The notes under the pieces were generated by a model. It did no database searches. It was given only the letters and a program-made list of their open reading frames with translations, and was not told the DNA's origin. Position numbers and translations under genes: made by a program. Below are positions 35,059 through 46,300 of a DNA stretch of 64,000 nucleotides, one piece after another; within the stretch, counting starts at the first letter, position 1; the number at the start of each line of letters is the position of its first letter. This stretch comes from Phoenix dactylifera (lineage: Eukaryota > Streptophyta > Magnoliopsida > Arecales > Arecaceae): NCBI RefSeq assembly GCF_009389715.1, contig NC_052409.1, positions 5,321,775 through 5,385,774 of the forward strand. The letters are read 5' to 3'.

Positions 35059-35850
35059 GGAAGAAACTTAGGAGAAGAGAGCGAGAAGAAGAGGAGAGGA
35101 GAAGAGAGGTTCAAATAGGGTTAATGGCGTCTGCTCGACGCCGGGGCGAAGTCAACAGTCGGAGGCGGCCGACGCGTTGCCACGACGGTGACGGGTGACG
35201 TAGGGGAGGCCCAAGGACGTCAAAGCCTCCCCCATCTCTCTCTCTCGCGGCGCGCGCGTTTTGCTCCTTCGAGTAGGAATGGTGGTGGTGCCCAAAAGCT
35301 CAACCAATGGAACAAGGCCACGTACGTTATCTTCGGGGAGGCTGGCCTGGGACGGAAAGCCCCTTTTACATGGATGTACTTTTAGAATGGACCCCACTGC
35401 TCAAGTGTCGCTTATGTGACTCGTTTGGATCGGGGCAGGATCGAGTGAGGTTGGATTTTTCTTGGGAAGCTTGCCACTTTGATTAGATTCTGTATGCCTT
35501 GGAATTTTGGCTAAAATTTGGTCATTGGGGTAGAGCCTTCTCGGGAAAAAAGAATGACAGGCTTGGGTTAGGTAAGGGTGTGTTATTTTAGTGTAAAAGG
35601 TGAGGAAGATGTGCAGTCCATTACGGCCCTATTGTGGTCAGAGATATTAAGCAAATCAATGAGCCAGGCTTATGCTGAAGGATTACAAAAAAATATTTTG
35701 TATAGATGGATTGCATATTCATTAAAGGCCTACTCATCATGCCAGAATTACAAGGATTGGTGGCCCTGCTCAACATGGTTTGAGGCTTCTGTGGTTTAAA
35801 AAATATGGATATGCATGCAATTTAAGTGGAGTATAGATAATATAGTGATT
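35059..35850. other. 5' flank of the aspartyl protease gene
   Basis: GC-rich to about 35400 and then AT-rich. Purine-rich sequence (GAAGAAGAGGAGAGG type) lies directly upstream of the ATG as read on the plus strand, giving a CT-rich leader on the coding strand. No clear TATA box was found. Confidence 0.4.
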
Positions 35851-35879
35851 ATTACTGTCGTGGGAAGGGCCTGAATTTA

Positions 35880-37442
35880 GGTCCTGTTTGGGGGAGCTTT
35901 GGAGGGTCAGAAAGCACTTTCTGGCCCTCCAAAAGTACTTTTAGATTGAAAAACTGTGTTGGTAAATTTTTCAAAAAGCTGTTTCAGCTTTTGCGGGAAG
36001 CTGAAAACAGCTTTTGGGAGGAAGCTCCAATTTGGAGCTTTTGGGAGGAAGCTGTTTCAGCTTTTTTCGGAAAGCTGTATTTTTGACAAAAATGCTCATA
36101 TTAAAATAACATAATTACATAGTTTGTCCCTTTATAAACCTAAAAATCTGCTGGAGCCAAGAACCCTAGCCGTCAGACTCCCTTCCGTAAGAAAAAGTAT
36201 TTTTCTTTTCAATTTTTGTATGCATCTCTTGAACCACATTTTAGAAGAAAAAAATTTAATCCTTTTTCATACCTTTCCAAAATCAATCTATTGTTTTTTT
36301 TATCATCAACCTCGCGGCCCACGCTGAGGTCCTCCTCGAGCGTGGACCACGAAGAAGAGCCCTAGACCGCGAGAAATTATTTTATGGGAAATTATGGAAA
36401 TTTTTTATGAAAATTATTTTATACTAATAATTATAATATTTTATACCTTTATTTTTGTATTATACTATAAATATAATATCATATTATATTATATCATAAT
36501 ACATTAATATGTTATGTTAAATAATTTAATATTATGTTATATTATGAAAAATTAATTTATACTAATAATTATAATATTTTATACCTTTATTTTGTATTAT
36601 ACTATAAATATAATATCATATTATATTATATCATAATACATTAATATGTCATGTTAAATAATTTAATATTATGTTATATTATGGAAAATTAATTTATACT
36701 AATAATTATAATATTTTATACCTTTATTATTGTATTATACTATAAATATTATATTATATTACATTACATTATAATACATTAATATGTTATTTTAAATAAT
36801 TAAATATTATGTTATATTATGAAAAATTAATTTATAACAATAATTATAATATTTTATACTTTTATTATTGTATTATACTATAAATATTGTATTATATTAC
36901 ATTACATTATAATACATTAATATGTTATTTTAAATAATTTAATATTATGTTATATTATGAGAAATTAATTATACTAATAATTATACTATTTATACTTTAT
37001 TATTGTATATACTATAAATATAATATATATTACATTATATTCATAATACCTTAATATGTTATGTTAAATAATTTAATATTATGTTATATTACCAAATATT
37101 AATTTACTCTAATAATTATATTACTAGTATGCTATATTAACATAATATTATTTTATATTACAATAATATTATACTATATCGTATATTTATGTATAATTTA
37201 TGTTATGTTTTATTATGTTCTGTTGTATAATACTATGCAATGTCCTTTATTGGTAATTTTGTCATATAAAGTACTTTCTCAGTTTGTTTACCAAACACAA
37301 AACAAAGTACCACAGCACCTTTACGAATGTAGTTACCAAACAGCAAATAGCTTTTTATAACAGCTCTACTTCAGACAGCTCTACTTCCAACAGCTCTACT
37401 TTCTAACAGCTCTACTGCCAACAAGCTCCCCCAAACAGGGCC
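35880..37442. mobile_element. PIF/Harbinger-like non-autonomous TIR element, 1.56 kb
   Basis: Ends are inverted repeats of 20 bp with one mismatch (GGTCCTGTTTGGGGGAGCTT against GGCCCTGTTTGGGGGAGCTT). The target duplication is TTA (35877-35879 and 37443-37445), confirmed by the intact sister LTR, which reads straight through. Subterminal repeats are AGCTTTTGGGAGGAAGCT-like on the left and four CAGCTCTACT copies on the right. No transposase is encoded. Most of the interior is the AT-rich array at 36400-37150. TTA duplication and the terminal sequence point to the PIF/Harbinger (Tourist) group. Confidence 0.85.
36400..37150. repeat. AT-rich tandem array, unit about 137 bp, five to six copies
   Basis: The phrase ATACTAATAATTATA or a close variant recurs at about 36421, 36559, 36696, 36834, 36971 and 37105, so the period is 134-138 bp. 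Each unit also has ACTATAAATAT and TTAAATAATTTAATATTATG. Composition is about 90 percent AT. The array lies wholly inside the TIR element. Confidence 0.85.
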
Positions 37443-37798
37443 TTAGTCCCATATCGACTAGGCAGTCGAAAAGTCTATGCCTTATAAGGAGGGGAAACCT
37501 CTTTTCTCACGAGCATCTTTTTGAAGGGCAAAACCGTGCGGGTATCCCCCGTCAGCGCTGGACGCGCGGGTCGGAAAAAATTCCCGTCGTAGCGCTGGAC
37601 GCGCGGGCCAGAGTCCCAGAGCGGACAATACTTCGTGGGGGATGCGGGCCGTTCTTTGTCGTCAGTTAGTTGGGACTGTGCTGTTGTCGGGTCGGAAGGC
37701 CTGCAACAGATGGCACTAGAAGGAGGGCCACCCGCACATAGAAAATCTCTCTGGGCCTGAGGGGCTGTCACGGGTAAAACCGCCTACTGGGGGGGCTA

Positions 37799-38083
37799 TG
37801 TTGTGGGAAGGGCCTGAATTTAGTTCCATACCGACTAGGCAGTGGAAAGGTCTGTGCTTATAAGGAGGGGAAACCTTTTTCCTCACGAGCCACCTTTTGA
37901 ATGGCAAAACCGTGCGGGTATCCCCCGTCAACGCTGGACGCGCGGGCCGAAAAAAATTCTTCCCGTAGCGCTGGAAGCGCGGGCCAGAGTCCCAGAGCGG
38001 ACAATACCTCGTGAGGGACGCGGACCGTTCTCTATCATTAATTGGTTGGGACTGTGCTGTTGTCAGGTCGGAAGGCCCGCACA
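37799..38083 (+). repeat. 3' LTR of the TRIM element, uninterrupted
   Basis: 285 bp, aligned with 35856-35879 plus 37446-37708. It contains CTTATAAGG, a likely TATA box, and two short GCGCTGGA-GCGCGGG blocks. It acts as an empty site for the insertion in the other LTR. Confidence 0.85.
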
Positions 38084-38593
38084 ATTACCATGATAAAACA
38101 TTACATTGATATCATCTTAAAAGCAATTTTATAGATGAGATTAAAAGGTTTTCTTGATGTAGTCTTGGTTGTTCGAGTACTATAGGTTGGACATTTAAGA
38201 TAATACTTGCCACCACGAGTATTAAAACAGTTTTTAGAAGAAAGGTGTGATTCGTCCCTTTTTGTGGAGCATCATATTACAAGCCATTACATTTTTTATG
38301 CTATTGCTTTTAGCAATAAAGCAATTGCCAATCTTCTCATTGGCATGCTCTAAATCTAAATTAATATTGGCATAGAAGATAGACAATTATGAGAATTTTA
38401 AAATACCAAATTAGATGCAGGTTAACTACTTAATCTCGAGATCCAAAATTGACAATACGCCCAAATTAGCTTCAATGGTTCATTCATGATGCCTTTCAAA
38501 TTTACCATAAATATCATAAATCTCCCATAAATTAGAAAAGTTGTATATATATTATCAACAACCCATGCAAGATTTAAGAAGAAATGACAATTA

Positions 38594-39003
38594 GGGGCTC
38601 GTTTGGTTCACGGGGAAACATTTTCTTTCCTAGAATATGATTTCTGGAAAGTAAATTCTTAAGAAAAGCATATCTGGAAAAGTACTTTTGCCATATTTGG
38701 TAGACAATGAGAAAGTGACAGATTTTAGAGTGCTTATGTTTGGTTGACCATCCACTTTTCTGAAAAAATTATGTATAATTTCTATTATATCCTTAATAAA
38801 AATTAGGTCTTTAATACCTCTTTAATACTTAAGGGATTTTTGAGAAAAAATAAAAATGGTTCCTATGAAACGTGGGAATCATTATTCTCATGAGAATACA
38901 ACTTTTCATCTCTTCTTTGAAAACTCCTACCAAACAAGAGCTATCTCATTACTTTCTGTTGACCACACTTTCCTTCTTTCTTTTCCGCGAACCAAACGAG
39001 CCC
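38594..39003. mobile_element. Tourist-like MITE, 410 bp
   Basis: Inverted ends GGGGCTCGTTTGGTTCACGG and (reverse complement of the right end) GGGCTCGTTTGGTTCGCGG, with TTA on both sides (38591-38593 and 39004-39006). It has no coding capacity. Size, ends and duplication suit a PIF/Harbinger MITE. Confidence 0.85.
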
Positions 39004-39006
39004 TTA

Positions 39007-40360
39007 GTTAACTTAGGCCTTGTTTGGTTCCTAGATAATTTTAACCGAAGCATCTAAATAACTCTAAAACAGGATATTTATTTGCCTTTACCAAATCAAA
39101 TATATTTTTGCTTATCAGGACCATCCAAAAATGAAGATTACAACCACCTCAAAGATGTAGACATTTCGAGCCTTTCCAGCACAAGCAAGAGAGGACTTGT
39201 GTGGGTGTCCGAGACTAGGACCCCCCCAAAACCCAATGTAGAAGTTAAGAGATGAAAGCGAGAGCTTGGCTAAGGAGTAGGGCCAGGAAAGTGGACAAGG
39301 ACAAATAGCCCAACCACCACCACAAATGAAGCCGCGGGGCTCTCTCCGTTTCCAGGTAGAGTTGGGTCTGTGGGACGCGATGCGTTGTCCTTTCTCCACC
39401 AGAGCCATCAACCACTCTATTTGGTGGCTCTGGAATGGTCCAGCACAAACAGCCACCCATTTAATTAATAAAGGTTATTACAAAGTACAACCAACTTAAT
39501 TAATAAAGGTGTTGACTCTATGGGACGATTCCTGCTACTGCTAGATACAGCTTGGGCATCTATACCTCCATACAGCCATGTTCATGTCTCTTATTTTTAA
39601 AGCTGTGACTGCTCATGAACAAACTTAGTCAACAAATATTTGTTGTAGAACCCATAGGTTTGGCCCATTCATACATTCGGATGATATTACCTATGAGGCT
39701 ATCACTATGGATCCAAATCTAGCTATGAAACCTGATAAGATTAGTCTGGTTTGGATTGGTTCTTCAAATCTAATAGCTACCATGATTGTGACTCATCCAT
39801 AAACATTGTTATATCTGCTACAGAAAAACAGCTTCAGATGTTATTTATTTTTGTTCTGCTGCATTCGAACAGGTCATTGAAGTGACAAGATTACTTATTA
39901 GTTTGTTTCCCTTCCTGTTTGGCCTTTTAAATGAGGAATTACCTCTCCTGAAGATGAGATTATCTGGGGCTTTATAACTGTGTAATTTGTCATACAGTGT
40001 AAATATCAGAAATGCCCATAGAGTGAGAGAAACCAACTTGCAGGTTAACAAGCAATTTTATTAGTTATCCATCACAACCCCCAAAAGATATCATAGACAT
40101 TTTATTAGTTAGTAAATTAAGAAAAAAGAGCATATATCAAACTTATTTAATAAAGAGCTTCTTGAGAGAACAGTATTTGAAGGGCATCCAGTCAAATGAA
40201 AAATGCTCCCTGACAGCAGCATTACCTCAAAGGAGGGGTTCCAAGATGTCAACTCTACATAAACAAGCGTTCTATGAGTTATATTGAGCTTTACACTAAT
40301 AAACAATGGCCATGGTACGAAAACTAGATACTTTTACATTTTTTTTGCTGATATATATCA
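39007..40360. other. Intergenic, downstream of the thioredoxin-like gene
   Basis: Begins with another MITE-like end, TTAGGCCTTGTTTGGTT at about 39014, for which I see no partner. TTAATTAATAAAGGT-type words occur twice near 39465-39510. The last part before 40361 should hold the 3' UTR of the thioredoxin-like gene. Confidence 0.35.
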
Positions 40361-43300
40361 TTAGTAAGAGAACACGTGGTCTGAAACTTCAATTCCCAAA
40401 ATCGGGTCGATGATTCTTCTCCATTCCAAATAATCGAGAGGCCGAGCCAGAATTAGGTAGGAGGAATCCATTAACGAAGAAGAAGGGTGCACCACTCACC
40501 CCTCTCGAACACCCATACTAGAAGGCCATAAACCAAAAACTTATTAGATAAATCAAATAAAATCACACCAAATTCAGGCCATAGGAACCAGCTTGTTTTC
40601 TCACCTTGAAGGAAATTCTTGCCGCGGTATCAGTCTCCGAATCTTGAAAGCCTGATAGAAATTCAGACAAGGAGCTCCCAACAACAGTCCCAGCAAGCTT
40701 TGCCATATCATCGATTATGGAGGCCCTTGACATGTTTTGTGTTGGTGCATTGTAATACTTTTCCTATTTAATAAACCAGCTTCCAGTATGGAGCTTCAAA
40801 AATGAACTACTGAATGCATTCATAATGTTAGATATTAAGGATGACAAATGCAGGAAGGTATATGGGTTTATGACTTGCCAACATAATATATTTCTGTCTG
40901 ATCTATGCATAAAGGGACTCATCCTTACTAAATTAATCTATACAACTGTGCTTCTCATCATATCTTCCCCATTTTTTCTATAAAAAAAACAAGCTCAGAA
41001 TTGCAATTTAGATGCAGAAATTAGAAGAGTAACATGAGTTGTAGATCTATTCTCCCAATCAACAACTAAACTGGATTTGGTGTATCATAGGGGATTTGGC
41101 TCTTCTATTGATTTCTATGGGTTGGATCAAAAAAAAATCTTGAATGAGGTATTCAAGTCCAGAGAAGATCATTTAAATTTCTTTGATATTACACATGGAA
41201 AATCCGTTAATAAAAGGGGAGGAAAAAATTGGCATAGCACACTGTAATCAGCCGCATTGGAAAAAGGAAAAGCTGGTTTCTTCTAATGTCAAAGAGAGCT
41301 AATACTCATTAGACAACACAAATAACTTTAGAATCACAAAGTAGACAAGCGTGAAATTCAGTATGCATAGCTGGCCAAGAGAATAGCATTAAAAAGCTGC
41401 AAAAAGGTGAATAAGATAATTGACTAATCATTCATCTAAACTACTCTTCCTCCTTCTAACACCTGATCATAAAACCTAAAGGAACAGAAAGACTCAAACT
41501 TGCTTGAAGTCGTCTTCAGTACATTCAATCATTTTAGATTCTCATAAGCCTTTAAAATATGCTGAGTTAGTAATATAATTGATGCAAAACAACAATAGCA
41601 GTAATATTCTTCTCGATATCTACCAATCTTATAGAATATTTTCAAATTTTAATAATATGATAGATACAAAGGAATCCAACTAAAAGATAAAGTTATCTTT
41701 GCACAACTCTATGTCATTGACTTGTGGGATTAATTTTACATTGTTCTAGTTCGTTAAACTTTTCAAAGGGAATGTTATTAATTAAGATTGATACAAAAAA
41801 AAAAATGTAGTCCTTAAAACATTTTACCAGAAGTTTTGAAAGAATAAAGTGTGACATGGTCCAAACAAACACTATTATTAACAAATGTCAGGCATGTTGA
41901 CTTGGTGCCTCAGCAGTTGATGGGTCTTGGAAGCCTAGCTATTGTCGCATAGATCATGATGATATGGGAGTCACCTGGGGTGTCAATGAGTCGGGCCAGG
42001 CCTGGCCCCACTGCAATTTCAGCTTGTGTTGAAACCTCAGGATTGAAACAGGCCATAAGCTGTCCTGGGGTACCAAGCCTAAACTCTGGCCTGAGTTTTT
42101 CTTCTCAGCCAGGATTGGGCTCAAATCAAGCTCAGTTCTACTTTTACCAAAACCTTTTAAGCCCAGGTCAAGCCCAATAGCCTAAAACTAAAGCAGGATT
42201 ATTTCTTTCTTTGATAAGAGCCTTCAAGCTGTGAAGGCTTTTCAGCCCACTAGCAGCCTTTGAGCTGCCATAGTAGCAATTTTTTACCTGTGTGTGCGTG
42301 CGTGTGTCCATATTTTCATGCATATACATGTCCATGTGTTTATGAAGATGTCTGCAGGTATATGAATATGGATACATGTGCCTGCATGTGTACTGGTATA
42401 GGCGCATGCACATGTAAAGTGCATGTGAATGTGCATATGTATGCATGTACATGTACTGCTGACTTATATGACACTTGTATTTATGTCTATTTGTGTGTAG
42501 AATACAATGTGTGTTTGTTTTAATTGTTTCATCTCACAGAAGCATTGGAAAAGTTCTTTCCTTTAAAATTGTAGAGCTGAGCCCAACCTCAAGCAAGTTC
42601 AATAACCAAAGTAGCTAAGCTGTCTCTAATACTTGAGCTAAATAATGATGGCAAATGCTATTCATATATCATATGTTGCTTATGATTTTAGCATAGATTT
42701 TCAATTTATTACATATCTTAACAAGCGTTGTTCATTGTTGATGAGTATTTGTACAAAAAATCTTCATTGCTTACTTCGAGAGACATGTTAAAGTGTTTGT
42801 TAATTAATTGAAGTAGATATAACAAGGGTGATTAAGTCAGTGGACTTGGCAATTGCTTGGGCACGTTAGGCTCTAGGATAAGCCCATCGCCCTGGGTGGT
42901 TTGACCACTATGATGACAAGAACGAAGAATTTAAACATAACAAGAGCTTCAAGATTTCCACCTAGAAAATCCTATACCACCAATCTTGAATGCAAAAGAT
43001 GAAATAGAGAGTTGGTTATTTTGAAACTGTGGCTACAGTACCTGGCAGGGCACAGCAGTAAGACTGACACTGCATTGGACGAAGTGTTGGGTATACTGAG
43101 GGTCAGAAACAAAATATAAGAATGTTAAGGTGGATATGTGGCCACAGGTAAGAAACACCAAGATTTGCCTGATGTAATGAAGAACCAAACTAGTCATTAT
43201 GTGCTTGTTCAACAATGAAAACAGGAGGCTGCCGGCACCCTGGTGCCAGTGCACACCTGCACCCCATGAACTGTGTGCAAGGGTGGGCATGGGAATAAAA

Positions 43301-46300
43301 CACAACCAAAAAGACCTAAGAAAACATGGAAAGATGGCTCTCAGGAAGGATTAGCCCCAAGTTCTTGCAGAAGAAATAAATAAAAACTAAAAATGAGCAA
43401 GGCTTGCATGCTAAAATATATTTGTTCAAAAAAAAATCAAGTATTGGGAAAAAGTACCATAATAATCCTATTTAGGATTACTATTGCCTCATGCATGCTT
43501 CTTTCTAGTGGCACTGCAAGGAATTATGAATTGGTTGCATGTCACCTCAACGACTTGGGAAAAACTATAATGATAGAAAAATTTCAGCCCCAAGACATTC
43601 TTTGGAACACCTTCATTCACAAATAGATTGGTGAATCTCAATGAAAAGTTTTAAGTTGTTTGACTACATGAATGCCATTCATAGCTATGGTGAAACTACA
43701 GAGACTTTGCTATGTACCAAATAGAAAAAATAAAAACCATCTTAACTGAAATAGCTTTTAGTATTAAAAAGATTCAGACCTGATATTTAAAGAATAGCTC
43801 CAATAAGGGAAATGTCGAGGATTCATTCAAGTTGTTTGCAATATGAAGTGCACGACAGGCAAGAAAAGCATTATTGTGGTAACTGCAATTTCCATAAAGG
43901 GAATAGGTAAATAAAAAAAGTTGGTCAGCAAATCCTTTAATTCATTCAATGTTTCATTGCACATATAAAAATTATTGATGTAATCCTCCTTGATTGCAAT
44001 TAGTTGAGAAAAGGCATTTGCATGTTCAAACAACAATGGAGAACAGGGGTGACCCAGATAAAACATATCATAAAAGAGACAATCTGTGAAGCAGTTGTTA
44101 AGTATTTTTTCAGAACTAATGGACATTGTCTCATGTTTTGTCACAGTTCCGTCACAATGACTTTTAAGCCCACAGACTCCAAACCTGTTGTCGTGCAGAA
44201 AGTCAAAACTAGAAAGCTAAGATGCACCAATAAGAACTTCAATTCAGGAAAATGTAATTTTCCACCACTTGTGCTTATTACTTTTGCAATAAGTAACAAA
44301 ATGCTCAGTCATGAGAACAGACGAATCTGACAAAACCCATGTCAACAGCCTTAGGGAAATTACATTCCAGTTCTTGATATATAAAGTCCCCAAACAACAA
44401 GATTGTAACTGATAAGTTTTCATACCAACAATTAGAAGTCAGCTTTGTTATTCTTTGCAGTTCATTCTTATTAGGGTTTAAGACATTGTCACAATCACCC
44501 TTTCTGAAGACATTTTCCATGTAGGACTACTTCGTGTCTTCGTTGCAGCTGTGCACACATCTTATCATCCTCCATCGTTTTGTCTTTTTCTGAAGCAACC
44601 TTTTACAGTCCTTACAATGCATGGCACTCTTCATCATATGCTCATAACTGTTCTCGGCTTTCCGTGCTTTTTGTGGGCTTACACTTTACACCCTCTTAAT
44701 TGCCTAACATTCTAAACCATTCAAACTAGCCAGCCCCATTATAGTCTATAAAGTTATTCCACTAATTTCAAATGAAAGATGTAACATGCCTACACCCCAC
44801 AAGCACCTTTTCAATCCTTTCACTAGACTATAAATTTTATTTAATATGTTTTGATCTATTCTTCATTCTTCTATATAAAATATCCAAGACAATCAAAATG
44901 TCACATTGGGATGAAGAACATGAGCCAGCATCACTGCAGTAATCAAAAGTTGTCAAAGTCCTCCTATGTAAAAGATACCCAATTTTTTAGAAACAAACAA
45001 AAGTACCCGAGTTTGGAACCAATCAAGCCAATATTTAGTTTACTTGAAATTATCTGCTTCTGTTTAAAAACTGACATTATTTAAGCCCTGCAGTATCTGA
45101 GTTCCACCACATCATTGGCTCTTGGACAGCAATGCACGTAACTTGCAACCACCTTATCATTTAGTCTTCCCCTGTGCACTATCTAAAACATCCTTTGCCT
45201 CCGTAAGAGGTGTGAAGGATAGAAATTGAAGAAAGTTGCGTTGCTACACCCATTCCCCAAGACTACTGCGAATAACTTTGATGACATCAATGAAGAAGGC
45301 TTTAAACCCTGGCTTACTTTAAGCTATAGGAGTGTATGGTTCAGAAAGGTTCTGTTTGGGGAAAAACCCTAAGTCATATATCCACAGAGGCGCTCGGCCA
45401 AAGAGCGCCAGACCGGAAAGCCGCTCGCCGAAGAGCGCCGACCGGAAAGCTGCCGGCCAAAGGATGCCGACCAGGAAGGCGCTCGACTAGAGGGCGTCGA
45501 CCAGAGCGCGCGCCAAGAGGTGCCCCACCCAAAGCTGCTCGGTTAGAAAGTGCCGACCAAAGACAGCGCCAAGGCGCTCTGCTAGAAGGTGCTCGCCTAA
45601 AGGGCGCCGACCAGGAGTACTTGAAGCAACCCCGCCACAGGGTGCCCCATTGGGCGACCAGCCCGGCTCGGCACTCTTGCCGAGCCGATGCCTTAACCAA
45701 ATGTTCACCTCCGCCTAAAGTCCAAGGGACTGACAACTCCTACGGCTTGCGACCTGCCACTATCTCCAAGCCATCAAGGCATAAGATCTTCGCAGGTATT
45801 CGGCACGACCTGCCATTAATGCACGAGACTCTCTCAAGTCTCCGATGCACTCAGTCATTTAATGAACACGGCCCAAGACGATCTCCGGATCACTGACCAT
45901 CAGAGCGCATGGCTCTACCCTGACCGCCGGTTCATTCGGTAATAAATGCACTTACCATCCACAGACCCCAGGCCCGCTACGGCCGGCGGTTCAACCACTC
46001 CACAGGTCCGATCGACCGTGACAACTCCCTGATTCCGGTCTGATTCGGCCCTGTTCTCCACTATGCCATAAATGGGCCAAATCGTGCCCAATTATCACAG
46101 ACAGGGACAAATCCCCCGGTTACCTCCCAGGTAACGTAATCCCCTCCTATAAAAGGGAAGCTGGGAGAACCAAGGGGGGGGGGAACAAACAAAAAACGGA
46201 AACAGATCCCCGGGACTGAACCCGCTGGGAAGCATAGACACAATTGAGGACATCATCCTCTTCGTCTTCTTTATCTTATCCAAATGTTCTTGCTGTCTTC

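Larger units (their letters stand above)
35856..38083 (+). mobile_element. TRIM-type miniature LTR element, 5' LTR split by a DNA transposon
   Basis: LTRs start TGTYGTGGGAAGGGCC and end GCAACA or GCACA. The left LTR is 287 bp once the insert is removed (35856-35879 plus 37446-37708); the right one is 285 bp (37799-38083). The internal region is only 90 bp (37709-37798) and has no coding capacity. It begins GATGGCACTAGAAGG and ends with a polypurine tract, CTGGGGGGGCTA. The target duplication ATTAC flanks it (35851-35855 and 38084-38088). Without the insert the element is about 662 bp. Such elements rely on proteins of other LTR retrotransposons. I do not recognise the family; it lacks the 5S-like box of Cassandra. 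Orientation is taken from the polypurine tract. Confidence 0.85.

Noticed and set aside
35856..38083. Cassandra TRIM, which carries 5S rRNA in its LTRs
   Set aside because: The LTRs contain no 5S internal promoter motif and begin TGTYGTGGG, unlike Cassandra.
39010..39060. Second Tourist-like MITE starting TTAGGCCTTGTTTGGTT
   Set aside because: No inverted partner ending before TTA was found within about 1 kb, so at most a fragment.
42260..42523. Cys- and Tyr-rich open frames on both strands
   Set aside because: They derive from the alternating TG/CATG tract in an intron; no secretion signal or family.
45336..45896. 186-codon basic open frame on the plus strand, with 120-codon frames opposite
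   Set aside because: It runs across the start and the GC-rich tandem repeats of the solo LTR and is a product of their composition.
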